Positions 47,838-59,319 of a stretch of 64,000 nt of DNA are shown in pieces. Source of the DNA: Nymphaea colorata. Its lineage: Eukaryota > Streptophyta > Magnoliopsida > Nymphaeales > Nymphaeaceae. Location of the stretch: NCBI RefSeq assembly GCF_008831285.2, contig NC_045140.1, forward strand, positions 17,854,370 to 17,918,369, written 5' to 3'. Every line of letters starts with the position of its first letter. Within the stretch, counting starts at the first letter, position 1. Under the pieces are notes generated by a model. The model searched no databases and was not told the DNA's origin. It saw only the letters and a list, made by a program, of their open reading frames with translations. The translations under genes and the position numbers were made by a program.

Positions 47838-49908
47838 ATGAAGATAGGAGATGGCTTCGACGCCATCGTCCGGTCCAAGATGGAGCTGGAGCTTACCTGC
47901 CCCGGCGTCGTCTCTTGCGCTGACATTCTCACCATTGCCACCCGCGATCTCGTCAGACTAGTAATGAAACGGATTCCCTAGTACCATAGCAGTAGCTGAG
48001 TGAGATCATGAGCTAGACTATTCCCTTTTCCCTCGTCGCGAGCACTTGGTTAAATAGCAGCCCATGCATTTTCGGAATAGTTAGATGCATTATGTCTTTC
48101 CTCAGTTCCCCAATTTTTCTGCCTGTTGGCATAATCCGCAAGCCTCTATCTTGCCCCAGGTTACAGATCACGAACAGAGGAAGGAAAGATACTCTTGTTA
48201 CCATAACCAGATATGGAATCTGACGGTTGGTAGGCTACCATCTGTTGCAAGTGGGACAAATTTTCCACATTTTAGATTTTCTACTGTTGATTCTTAGAGT
48301 ATGATAATTATGAGATTTTTTTATTGGCATATGCTCAACTTCACTTCAGAACAAGCAAAAGAGAAAACGAGGATGCATGTAGATCTTTAATCGTGTTTAG
48401 ATAAAAAAAAAAAGGTTCGTTTTGAGATGGGGGAACATGAGGAACCCACGTTTTGCTTTTCAACTTCGTCAAAGTTTGATGTTTATGAAAATGAGGCTTT
48501 TGTTCTTCTTCGTGCGTGGCACTTTAGGTGACCATTCTGCAACTTTATCGGAAGTCCTATTCCTAAATGAAAAAGAACTGTTAGATAATGCAGATAATTG
48601 TGATTTGATATGCTGGTTTGTTGGACCGTAGTTTCGAGAAACCGCTTTCTGGTTTGAGCTCTCAATTTTTGAAATGAGGGAGTTGAAATTGTATGTCAAG
48701 TATTCTACGCGACGGGCTTCAAAGGATCGCGAATTCTGTCAGCTGGAAAATAAAAGGAATGCTCGAATCTTTTTCCATTGCTCTGCCGTTTGATTTTTGA
48801 AAAAAGAAAAGTTCTTGTTTTCATGCAATATCACATTGTACACAACCATACAAATATTTTCCTGTTGGGTTTTACTCGGGAGCTCGAGATTAGGCATTGA
48901 TGGGGTTGAATATCAAAAGGAGGTGAAAAATGGGAGGATGAAGGTGTCGACTATATTCTGACGAGCACAACTGAAACGGGGGGGTTGAAGTTGAAAATGG
49001 AGGTGAAAAATTGGAGGATGAAGATGTCGACTATATTCTCACGAGTATAACTGAAACGGGGAGATAGTGGCAAATATTTTCTCCTTCTCATCCTTACTGC
49101 ATCCTCTAATGCTGGAAGCCCGAGGAATTGAATTTTCGGGAATTCCAACATCAATTCCCCATTTTCTGCATCTCTGCCTCGTGTCTAGTTCCTAAACAGC
49201 ATCTCAAATTTAAAATTTGCGTTCTTATCTGTTCTTTGAAATTGTAAATGTCAGGTGATCCTTTTTTATTCCTACTGGAAAGGTTTTCCGCTTGTTGTCC
49301 TTCTCTTCCTCATGGTACTCGTGTTGCAGGTTGGAGGGCCTTACTACACGGTAAAGCTAGGCAGGAAGGATGGCCTTATTTCTCAAGCTTCTCGGGTACC
49401 TGGCAATCTGCCTCTTCCAACAATGCCGGTTACAGAGCTGGCGTCTCTCTTTTCGTCGAAGGGATTTTCCATTGGAGAAATGACAGCGCTTGTTGGTGCC
49501 CACACCATTGGCTTTTCCCATTGCAAAGAATTTGTTAAGAGGTTGTACAACTTCAGCCATGGCTCAACTGTTGATCCCTCAATGAACCCACAGTATGCCC
49601 AAGGACTACAGAAGGCATGCGCAAATTACATCAAGAATCCTACTATATCTGCGTTTAACGATATAATGACCCCCAACAAGTTCGACAATGAGTTCTACCA
49701 AAACCTTCCTAAGGGCCTCGGCTTGCTGGCTTCTGATCAGGCGCTCTACTCGGACCCTCGAACCAGAGGATTCGTGCGTTTATTCGCTTCAAATCAAACC
49801 GCGTTCTTCGATGCCTTTGTTAAAGCAATTGATAAACTGAGCATGGTGGAAGTAAAGGTTGGGAGGCAGGGAGAAATCCGAAGAAGATGCGATGAATTCA
49901 ATTCATGA
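47838..49908 (+). pseudogene. 5'-truncated class III peroxidase at the duplication junction
   Basis: Homology to the 34353 peroxidase begins at 47847, inside exon 1 at codon 96. Lost are the signal peptide, distal Arg59 and His63, the Ca-site residues around them and the first Cys residues, so no peroxidase activity is expected. The rest is intact: exon 1 tail to 47960, intron, and exon 2 at 49330-49908, with splice sites and frame kept. Exon 2 shows about four base changes and one amino-acid change (EFAKR to EFVKR). By chance the new upstream DNA supplies an in-frame ATG at 47838 ([11 protein letters not shown]), after a stop, so a 234-residue cytosolic fragment could be made if transcribed. 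I call it a pseudogene; a chimeric transcript is the alternative. Confidence 0.88.
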
Positions 49909-52904
49909 ACATGCTATGGGCATGACGAAAACAGGAGATATGGACGCTGGCTTGCGATGGTACTAACTTTTTCAAAGGAAGATTTAGTTAGTAGATCTGT
50001 TTCTGTATGGATTGCCTTCTTCTCTCCACCTAATGGCCATCAGTGGTGGCGTAAGCCTGTGATAGAGTGACATATACCCTGCCATTGTTGCCTCTCCATT
50101 CTTTTCCGAAGTCATTTTTGGTTCTGCTAGCTGCTCATTCGATTCATCTACTATATGTTCTTGATGGGTGTTTCCTGGGTCCTTAGTGTTATATTTAAGA
50201 ACTTTGATGGTTTAGATCGGGGCTCAAATATGTAATAAAAGCATGGCGGTTCACACATTGCTGCTTCTGATCTGTTACTTCAAATTCTGTTGGTTCTGTT
50301 TCTGGTGGCTCCCATCTCTCTCTTTCTCTTTCTCTTTCTCTTCCTTTCAATTCAGCTGCTGTGGCTTCTATTAAGAGTGTCGGTGGCGGTGCCTGCATTG
50401 AGTACTTTGTGATGCTTCTTGCTTATGTGAAACCCGTTCACGCCTCCTCGCATGTTATCAGCCAGAAGGTCTTTTGTTTCTTATCTGGCTGTAGTAGCAC
50501 TTTTCCTTTTTCACTGTACCTATTTTGCCTTCTTGTCGTAACCTACCTTGTTTTCGTCACCATTCCTCAAAGGCTCAAAGTCCCCATGAATTTGCCTCTG
50601 CATGCGGCATGTCAGATTTAACCAAAGGTTTGGGAGAATGCAGTATCATGGGTGGGTCTATTGGGGATGTCACCTGTCGTCCTGTGGAAGATTCAGTGGT
50701 GGAATTAGGGATCATGGTTTCACTGGATGGTGAAAAGCACCGAATTCATATTCTGGTATCGAGCTTGAAGATGACGCTGGTGACATTACAATGGACGAAA
50801 GTTGCATGTTTCACCAGAGGTTATGGCTGTTCAAGCATGATCTACAACTTCGTTCTTTATAGTCATCGATGTTTTCTCTGCTGTTTACGGTTGCTAGATT
50901 GGTTTATTTCTTAATCGTAACCCTGTCGAAGGGGCGTCGCAGTCCGTGGTTTGGAGAACCCCTGAAGTAATGGGAAGAACCCTAATAGCCAACAGATGGA
51001 AGCCAGGAATACCATTAAGGCTTGTCAATTCCCATAGGGTTCTTGTCTGGATTCAGTTTCCGGACCTCCTTGTGGAGCTGCGGAATCAAGATGTTTTCTC
51101 GAGTGTGGCGGCTGGTTTGGTTCTTTAGTGGGTGTCAATCCTTTCGGAAACGCTCATGAAGGAACGAGAAACTCTAGGCTTGCAGTTGAAACTCCACTTC
51201 ATTTGAAACCTACAAACTCATCCTTGTTACAGAGGGTCAATGTGAACAATTCAGAAACCTTACACCTGTCAGCTACAGTGTCAAGTTTACAATTCAGAAG
51301 ATTAGCACCTACGAAATTGAACTGACAACCGAACTTCACCGGCCCATCAATTCTCTGCTGACAGGTGGAGAGAAGTCAAGATGGTGAAGCTCCCAATCAG
51401 ATCATTCCACAAAGTGATGCCTTTAGAGGAGTTCAAGGGCCGAGGGATGGTAACCAATTCTTTGTAGGGAGTTCAGGAAGAAAGGGATGAGGATCACGGA
51501 GTGGTCGAGGAAGTGAACCCTCGAGCTAAAGGATGGATATTGTGGATGAGATGGTTCAGGATAATCGTTTGGAGAGTGTGAAGTTTTGTGCAATGGAAAT
51601 AGTTATGATATCTAAGCCGAATTCCCTGTTGCAGAAGGCAACATGTGAAAGAACTGAACCCTTTCTTAGTAGGCGCTGAGTTCCCTCGGTGTTTGCTTTT
51701 CTTGTGCAGGACGAGTGACGGGGGGCTAAGTGCTGGAGAACTGTCAAAGAAGGTAATGTCTGAAAATGGCCACAGGGCATGGCATACCTACAGAAGGAAA
51801 ACGCTTTGGTTCTTAGTTGCCAACCCTGAGAAAGATTTCAGTTGAGAATATGCACCTACAAGGGAGTGAGGTCGTTTCTGTTTGCACTGATTGATAATCC
51901 AGCAATCTGCATTGCTTTCCATGGATTGATGAAGATGGCCTTCCATGAAGCGATAAGGCTGCTATCATTGGGCTTGATAGATCCCATGATACTCAAATTC
52001 ATTACTGTAGCTAACATGAATTGGAATGTGCATTTTTTTTTTCTATGTGCTTCATTATTACTTATTGTATTACTCTCTTCTCTGATCTTTCACCTTTTGC
52101 TGATACCAACTATGTCAACTCTTCTCAAAACGGACCCAAGTACCTAGACTAGCAAAACCTAAGCCATCCCTTAACAGGTTTCAAATCTCCGCAAACTGAC
52201 GTCATCCACTAAAAAACGCAAACGGTGTTTGTGTCAGCAGAGGAAAATATTTCATTCTATGATGATTTTGCGAATAATTTTCTTGAAGCAATTTAAACTG
52301 CAAAGTTACTGTTGAAAAGCAAAAAAGAAAGAAAAATATTATAAATCAAATGACATGAGCTTTACCGAGTCGAGCTTTCGGCTCGTTATACATGCATTTC
52401 TATTAACTTACTGCTGACAATGAAGAACAAAGAAATCACAAGCCTCAATCTTTGTTGGTGCGTACAGAGCAAAATTAAGCTCTTCTTTTCAATTCATTCA
52501 CTCTTTCGCAATGTGACAAAAAAGTGAAGAGAAAGACAGGTAAGGACATCACGTCTAAAACACAAGGCGACGTGCACAAGACAACCAGGGAATCGCATTT
52601 GCTGATTAAATATAAGGCCATTGTGATTCTGTGAATGAAGAAATGATACTCTTACCTTCAAGGTTGGTCAGAAAATGCAGACCGCACTCTTTTTTTTGGA
52701 ACACAAAGCTTGCTTTCGTGTAAAGACCATTAATATTAGATTCCCCAAAAATGTAAAGCGGAAAAGGCACAACTCAACTTGCTAAAAGCAAATTATAAAG
52801 ACAGCCATATATTATATAACAGCATGTACCCAATTTGCCGAATTAAACAAAAAAAAAAAGAAACGAACACGCTTTTATGTATAGCAAGATGGAGGAATAA
52901 AGGC
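49909..52904. other. Truncated-peroxidase 3' flank to U-box copy 2 3' flank
   Basis: Counterpart of 36708-40391. It includes the peroxidase 3' UTR sequence, decayed coding-like stretches (50525-50914), the LINE-like block at 50869-51208, and a unit-2-specific segment at 51874-52176. No intact gene is present. Confidence 0.65.
50869..51208 (+). mobile_element. LINE ORF1-like (DUF4283-type) remnant kept only in unit 2
   Basis: The frame at 50946-51128 reads GRTLIANRWKPGIPLRLV, then VLVWIQFPDLLVELRNQDVF. This has the shape of the DUF4283 domain of plant non-LTR retroelement ORF1 (G..LIV.RW.PG...VWV.LP.LP.ELW). The 340-bp block is missing in unit 1, where GATGT joins directly to TACAAACTC (about 38449). 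Flanking sequence shared by both units looks equally decayed, so deletion from unit 1 is more likely than insertion in unit 2. Confidence 0.5.
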
Positions 52905-54701
52905 TCAAAACTCTGTGGAGTTGGGCCCAAGTATGAGACGCTTGTGGCGCGCACGAGCTTGAGCAGCTTGCTCCGTGAGGTCGAAGCCGTCATCCTCGGC
53001 GGCGTCGGCATCTCTGCTAGCCGATGATGCCGCCGCGCCTTTCATCAGCAGCAGCAACTTCCCCGCCCGTTCTCTTGCCCGGTCGCTCCCTCGCTCGGCC
53101 ACCACCGTCAGCACCTCCAGCGCGCCGGCCTCCCGTGCCAAGCCCTTGAAGCGCCAGGTATCTCGCGCCAGCAGGCAGAGCGCCGCGACGCTGTGCTCCC
53201 GAATCGCTGCCAAGTGCCTCTCGTCCCCCGTCCCTTGCCAGCTCTCGGCGATTAAGGCTACGAGCGCTGCGACCGCGTTGGCGTCAAGCATTGCGGCCCG
53301 GCCTTCCGTGCCGGCTGCCAAGTTGCAGAGGATGAGCACGGCTCGAGTCGCCAGGCTCGGTTCGTCGCCGCGAGCGAGCGCCATGAGCTTCGGCAGCGCG
53401 CCTGCGCGCATCAGCTTGGTGCGGTTGCCCCTCGCGAACGACAGGTGGTAAAGCGCCATTGCAGCGTCCAGCCTGGCGCGGCCGTCCAGGGTGGAGCTGA
53501 GCAGGTGGAGCAGCGGCTGGACCGCGCCCAGCACGCCCAGCGCCGTCCTGTTCTCGTCCTCCAGAGCCAGGCTGAAGATGGCTCCGGCGGCGTGCTCTTG
53601 TGCCTCCACGTGTCCTCCTTTGAGCACGTCGATCAATGCCGGGACGGTTCCCGAGCGTACGATCTTGACCTTGTTGACCTTTTCCAGAGACAGGTTGACG
53701 AAGGCGGCCACGGCGTTGACTTGAAGTCCGGCGTACCGCGACGCCATTAACGCCGCCAGGCAAGCGAGCAGCTCGCGCGTGCACATCCTCAGACGCGCGT
53801 CGCGGTCCTCGCGTGTCAGGTTTCGAAGCTCGACGGCGGCCTCCTCCTGGTCTGAGACGATTCCGGACCTCATCTTCGCGATCAGCCCATCCGACTCACC
53901 AGAAGTACCGCACGAGATTGAAACCGAGCCGAATGACTCCGACAGGCATGCAGGCCTCGTGGCCAGTTCGAGCGGACGGGCCGATGAGGTGAAGCCCGAG
54001 TCTGACGAGTCGAATCGATCGAACCGGCGGTTCACCTCCGTTGCTGCGTAGGAGAATTCCACGGCCGGGTCGCTCTGGACTCGGTTGAGGATCTGTTCCG
54101 AGTCGGATAGACCTACAATGGAGTCGTCGGGCGTCAGATTACTTCGGGAAATCGAGTCCGGTGAATCGATGGGGACGAGGTGCAGATCACTTTCGGAGGC
54201 GGTGAGAGAGGCATCGCCGCTGCTTCTGTACGATTTCGACCCCGACTCGGAGCAGTCCATTCGGGACTCCATTTCTGAGGTGGAGCAGAGATCGGCGGAG
54301 GGGTCCGGGACGCGGGAAGCGTCCTCCGTCGTTGGGGATGTTTCTACAAAATTGTGCGCGAGAGCAGCGGCCGTCTCGGGGTCCGGCGGGTCTGGCAGCG
54401 GTAAGCCGGAGTCGCGGCACCAGTTGGCGATGGCCGTCTTGAGGGCGATATTGGGGATTAGAGTTGGGGTGGAGGTGGTGGTGGTGGCTGTTGACGGGAA
54501 GAGTTGTTGTTGGTGGTGGTTGGGAGGTAAGGCAAGGAGGGCCTCGATGCATCGGCGCTCGAAGGTCTGGCCGGAGGGAACGATGACGGGGTCTGCCATG
54601 GGAGCGTTGGAGATGGGGCAGAGGAACTCGAGCGGTGGTGCTTTCTGGCGTTGCTGACGGAAGTGGAAGGATATCCTCCACCGGTTTTTGCCGCTGCCCA
54701 T
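52905..54701 (-). CDS. U-box/ARM-repeat E3 ubiquitin ligase (PUB38-41 group), copy 2, 598 aa
   Basis: Full-length duplicate of the gene at 40392-42188, with the same length, start and domain order: U-box about 22-100, Ser/Asp-rich linker 110-275, ARM repeats 276-555. I count 17 amino-acid differences. Twelve fall between residues 117 and 272 (among them K117N, A132P, C146S, I161S, D162G, G163D) and five in the ARM region (P355A, G369E, V372A, A428T, E492G). The U-box is identical. No stop or frameshift is present, so both copies look functional. The upstream flank is shared with copy 1 for only about 230 bases beyond the ATG, so promoters differ, which could give different expression. Confidence 0.94.
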   Translation of the reverse strand: MGSGKNRWRISFHFRQQRQKAPPLEFLCPISNAPMADPVIVPSGQTFERRCIEALLALPPNHHQQQLFPSTATTTTSTPTLIPNIALKTAIANWCRDSGLPLPDPPDPETAAALAHNFVETSPTTEDASRVPDPSADLCSTSEMESRMDCSESGSKSYRSSGDASLTASESDLHLVPIDSPDSISRSNLTPDDSIVGLSDSEQILNRVQSDPAVEFSYAATEVNRRFDRFDSSDSGFTSSARPLELATRPACLSESFGSVSISCGTSGESDGLIAKMRSGIVSDQEEAAVELRNLTREDRDARLRMCTRELLACLAALMASRYAGLQVNAVAAFVNLSLEKVNKVKIVRSGTVPALIDVLKGGHVEAQEHAAGAIFSLALEDENRTALGVLGAVQPLLHLLSSTLDGRARLDAAMALYHLSFARGNRTKLMRAGALPKLMALARGDEPSLATRAVLILCNLAAGTEGRAAMLDANAVAALVALIAESWQGTGDERHLAAIREHSVAALCLLARDTWRFKGLAREAGALEVLTVVAERGSDRARERAGKLLLLMKGAAASSASRDADAAEDDGFDLTEQAAQARARHKRLILGPNSTEF

Positions 54702-54767
54702 TTCCTTCCTCCTCTCCCTCACTGTGGACAAGATATCCAGCGATCGAATGAACCAGAATGGGCCTGT

Positions 54768-54770
<3 letters not shown>

Positions 54771-54808
<38 letters not shown>
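54771..54808. repeat. (CT)19 microsatellite in U-box copy 2 leader
   Basis: A CT run 70 bases upstream of the copy 2 start codon. It is longer than its copy 1 counterpart (23 bases) and is followed by an eroded AG tract near 54873-54893. Confidence 0.9.
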
Positions 54809-54812
<4 letters not shown>

Positions 54813-55148
54813 TAGGTGGGAGGAGACATCAGAAGAAGCCTTCGGCCAGAGAAGAAGCGAGTCAAGCGACTACAGAGAGATAGGGAGAGAGAAGACGGGG
54901 CCACTTTCCAAACGCCAAATCGATCTTTTAGATGTCCTGCACATGAATGTGTTTCACTTCCACCAATTGTTTATTAGGATATTTCGGGATTGTCATTCCT
55001 TTCATTCTCTCACCGCAGAAATTTAAAAAAAAAAATTAACACTTGCTGAAATCAAATAAAAAACTTTTGACTCATTAAACGCAGTTTTTCAGCACATTGG
55101 ATGATTCCGATTTCGCTTTCAAAATACAACTCTACTGAATTTTAAATT

Positions 55149-55254
55149 CTCAACTGATTTTCTTTACAATTTTTCCTTCTTTTTTCTTATTCAGTCAATG
55201 TCTCAGCTGATTTTCTTTACAATTTTTCCTTCTTTTTTTTTTATGCAGACAATG
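55149..55254. repeat. Two-copy tandem repeat, period 53
   Basis: CTCAACTGATTTTCTTTACA and CTCAGCTGATTTTCTTTACA begin the two units at 55149 and 55202. Both continue AATTTTTCCTTCTTTTTT and end in TCAATG or ACAATG. Confidence 0.85.
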
Positions 55255-57238
55255 GCTTGATTGAAGCTCGGGTTCTCTTTACCATGATGATGAATTTATC
55301 ATGGAACAACGTTCGGATTATTACAGCAGAGAAAATACTGTTCTTTTTCTTTTCTGAATAGAAAGGGTATTTATTATCCTGATTTAAATTTTCCCACTTT
55401 AATTTCGTGGAGATGATGTCATGCGCTTTAAAGAAGAGGATGACGTGAGTTTACAGAGGAGAAGACATCATAATTGATATCAATCAATGCCTTGTACCCT
55501 TACTACCTCCTTTTTTTTGTAATCAGGAATTGCAGGTTTCCCCGCAAGAACAATGTTCAATGTTCCAAGTCTTGGAAGAAAAAGTTTGACGATTCATTTG
55601 GGCCCATGCATTATCTTGACTCACATCAGCTTCTGGACTGGGTCAAATCCAGCTCCTCCATCGGAATCTACGTACCTTTCTCTCACGGATGGAGCCAAGT
55701 AAGACCGGCCTCATATTTTTAAAAAACATGTTCAAATCCTTGTAAGAATTTTTTTAAAAAATATATTGGCTGGGTCCCAAGACAAAAATCCTGGCTGTCA
55801 TGTTATGTGTTTGCATTTGATTCTCGCAACTCTTAGCAGTCAATTGAGGGTCCGTTTGGCAATTGGAACACTCAAAGTGTTCCGTGAATCAATCCTAAAA
55901 ATTGAGTTAGTTATTCTGAAACATGATAGAAATTGTTGGTCTGTCTGGCTGATTAATGGCACTTGAGTAGTTATTTGATAACAACACGATGTGAATGTTT
56001 TATAAATCTGTCTCAAAGATTAGAGACATATTCATGTAGCACTAAAACACGTGTTCTATGAATCTACCTTAATTTTTAAATCAAATTTATAAAACACTCA
56101 CCCACAAAGTGTTTCTACCACCAAACAGAGGTGAGGCGAGGAGACAGGTGTATATCTTTTTGAAAACGGAGACGAAAAGAAAAACTCTTGGAACTTTTGC
56201 ACCTTAAATATGTTTTGCAACCAACACATGCGTAAGAACAACTCTTTGTCTTCTGCAATAAATGATGCTTAAGACAGTCGGACTGTGACTGCTTGTCTCG
56301 TAGCTATGGCGGACTGCATAGAAGCAGTGTCTTGGAATCATAGACGTGGATCCTTGTGCTCCACATAATGCTCACAGACACAGATGAGACTGCACATATA
56401 CGCAAGAAACATGAAAAAGATGAGGCTTTTGTTTGATTAATTGGGGTTTTACTATGACAATGATAGTAAAATTGACTGAACTTCAAAGAGGGGGGAGGTT
56501 GGGCCCCATGATTGGATGCATGCAGATATAAAGGAAAAAGCAGCTCCAGTTGCCATCCACCTTTGATCAGGAATTATTGACCCACAGAACTTGTGAAATT
56601 CCTTGATTCTCTTTGTTTATCAACATTCGAAAGCCAACTTTAACTTTTGCCTCTTCGTTATATATTTCATGGGGCCAATAACATGGGTGGCAAGAAGAAA
56701 GCAGCTCTTTCTTTTCTTTTGGCGGCCTTCTTATTCTGTGTCCTTCTTTGTTTATGATTTTTATATGAGGCAGTCAGAGACTTAAGAGTTAAGGATCCAA
56801 AAGTGGGTCAGTCTCAGCCCTCAAAGCCTTTGTTTGAGTGACACTAGAAATCTAAGGTTTTGTTTTTGCTTGAAGTAGAATATTAAATTGCGTCTTCTAA
56901 GCACTGTTTCATATTGGAACGCACCAGCCTTTTATACCCATTCTTCTCTGTCTTGCGTGTCCTGATCGTTCGATCTCTGTCTGATGCTTGCGTCGATTTC
57001 GCCTAAACAAAACGTGTCCGTTCTGTTCCGTGACATTTCAATGCATTCAAACGACCTCTTAAGGGACAACCTACCATGAGAAACATCATGTCAGTGTCCT
57101 ATGAATCCATCTAGAATATCAAAGTGTTTTTTAATCTATTTTAATATTTTGAGATAGATTTATGAAACACTGTGTAAAATGTGCACTGTTCTAATTATCT
57201 CTTGCTTGAAAAAGCTTCTAAGTTACTTTACCTGGTTA

Positions 57239-57409
57239 TTGAGAAATTTCTTCAGAAACAAGTTATATGTTATTCAAAGAAAGGTCCCAAAGATTTTAAT
57301 TTCTCCAACTTCAAGTTATTTTCCCCGATGTTGAGAAATTTCTTTAGAAACATGCTATGTGATATTTAAATGAAGGTCCCCAAAGATTTTAATTTCTCTA
57401 ACTTCATCG
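57239..57409. repeat. Two-copy tandem repeat, period about 92
   Basis: TTGAGAAATTTCTTCAGAAA (57239) recurs as TTGAGAAATTTCTTTAGAAA (57331). Both run through AAAGGTCC or GAAGGTCC, then CCAAAGATTTTAATTTCTC and AACTTCA. Confidence 0.85.
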
Positions 57410-59319
57410 GTTTTACTAAGGTCAAGCAAAAGTATCCAAAGGCTCACCTCACCAGTTGTATAAGACGATGAAAGGCGAGGTGAGTACGAAAGATTAGTTG
57501 GACGATGACAGGCAACTGGCGGGACCATGCCGTATTCACAAACCACAGCTCTACCAAACGTCTCGCTCACACGTTGCTTCTTGCACAAGCGATCTGAATT
57601 TAATAGCCGAACTAAATTCAAAATTTGATTTCACAATCTGAATTTCATCTGATTTCAGCATTCAAATATAAATCCAAAATTTGAGTAGAATGTGGCCAAT
57701 TTTCAAAATACAAGAGCATTAGATACAAAACATTTATTTAAAATCAAATCCGATGTAAATATGAATCCAAATTCAATCAGATATTTATGTATATCCGAAT
57801 CGTTCTTTCTAAAATCTAAATCCGATCTGATTTTTGATCGGCCATAAACAAGTTTTTCATGTCTAACTTTTTTGGAACGATTCAGATAGATATCTCACAC
57901 GTCTTACTTCTTGATGTAGTATCCAAAGATGCCTTAGGATATACGATATCCGGCGGAGCTACCGTGGTGGACCTTGCTTGACCCCGCCTGTGAAATGAAT
58001 GATTATTACCCTTTTGCCTTCAGCTTTTTGGAAGTAAAAATACACAAGAAAGCGTTTCCTCCATTACCAAATACTGCCAACTTATTACATCCAATCGTTC
58101 TGTATCGGAAGATGCTCCCATTTAATTGCTCGACGCAGAAAGCATCATTCACATCATATTTTATTTATTTCACCCATAAACATACGGTAGTCTAAAAAAT
58201 AAAATAAAACAAGTTGTTCCCTTTTGTCATAGTTGATAATAAGTATGATTATTATTTAACGGCTGAGAACTCTTGAGAAGACATTCTTGAAAAATAAGTA
58301 ACTTCAACAAGTATAATACCAACTTGGAGTGTACGCCATGAGGAGCACCCAGCTAACTTCTTTAATGTGGATATTTACACGTGAGGATGAAAAATTTATA
58401 TACTTTTTTCCCCTTCACTTGAATTCCTGGCTGTCCCCGACAGCATGCAATTTATAATTAATGAGTTCTATTGGGGCCAACAACGTTCCCGATGAGTCAT
58501 AATTTATGCTTAATGATCAAGCTTCACTAAGAAATGACAGTTCCCAATGGCATTCTTATGTCGCTCAAAGCCGAACTTAAAGACTAGACAAATTGATCTT
58601 ATTTATAGATAAACTTTGTCCAATGTTGCTTCCCGATGAGGGCAAAGTCCCTTACTTCTCATCCCATCTTTCTTTTGATGTCTCATGGTGACTTCTCTAT
58701 TATATTTTAACTTGCATATATATATTGTTGTTTTCTTTTTATAGTATAGACAATTGATATTACAAGAGCTCGAAACAAAGACAGACAATTGATGTTATAA
58801 GAGCTCGAGCTCGAAATAAAGACTGGTCACCTACCGATCTGTCATACCAACCTCCTTGAACATCTTTATCCAATATTGATTTACACATAATTGATCAAAT
58901 GATATTTGAAAATGGTTCTTTTGGATGCTCTGAAATTTCTTGCTCTCATTGGACCATTGAGGATCTTGATGCATGGATCTCTTGACTGAACAAATAGGAG
59001 GATCAAACCCACTTTTTTCTTAACTCTTGTTCAGATTCCACAAATTTTGGTATATATTTTCATCTTGCCAAATGTTTTTGTTTTTTTTTTCAATAGGCTA
59101 AAAGCTGTTTATTAGCGTTCAAAAAGAGCAGCTATGTCGCTTTTGGCAAAGGCGAGTTAGACTTGCTTTGAAGTTAGAAAGGCCGAGAAGAATTTGTTTT
59201 CGTTGGCACGGTGGTGTCCGCTGGACGCTAACAGCACGACCTTAACAATAAAAATAAGCATTTGTTAAAGAACGGGCAGTTGAATACGAGTTCGTGCAAA
59301 TTTTATTAACTTTCGAATA

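Noticed and set aside
55474-55722. 82-codon open frame in the unit-2-specific segment
   Set aside because: No family is recognised and there are no flanking splice signals that extend it, in AT-rich DNA where such frames are expected by chance.
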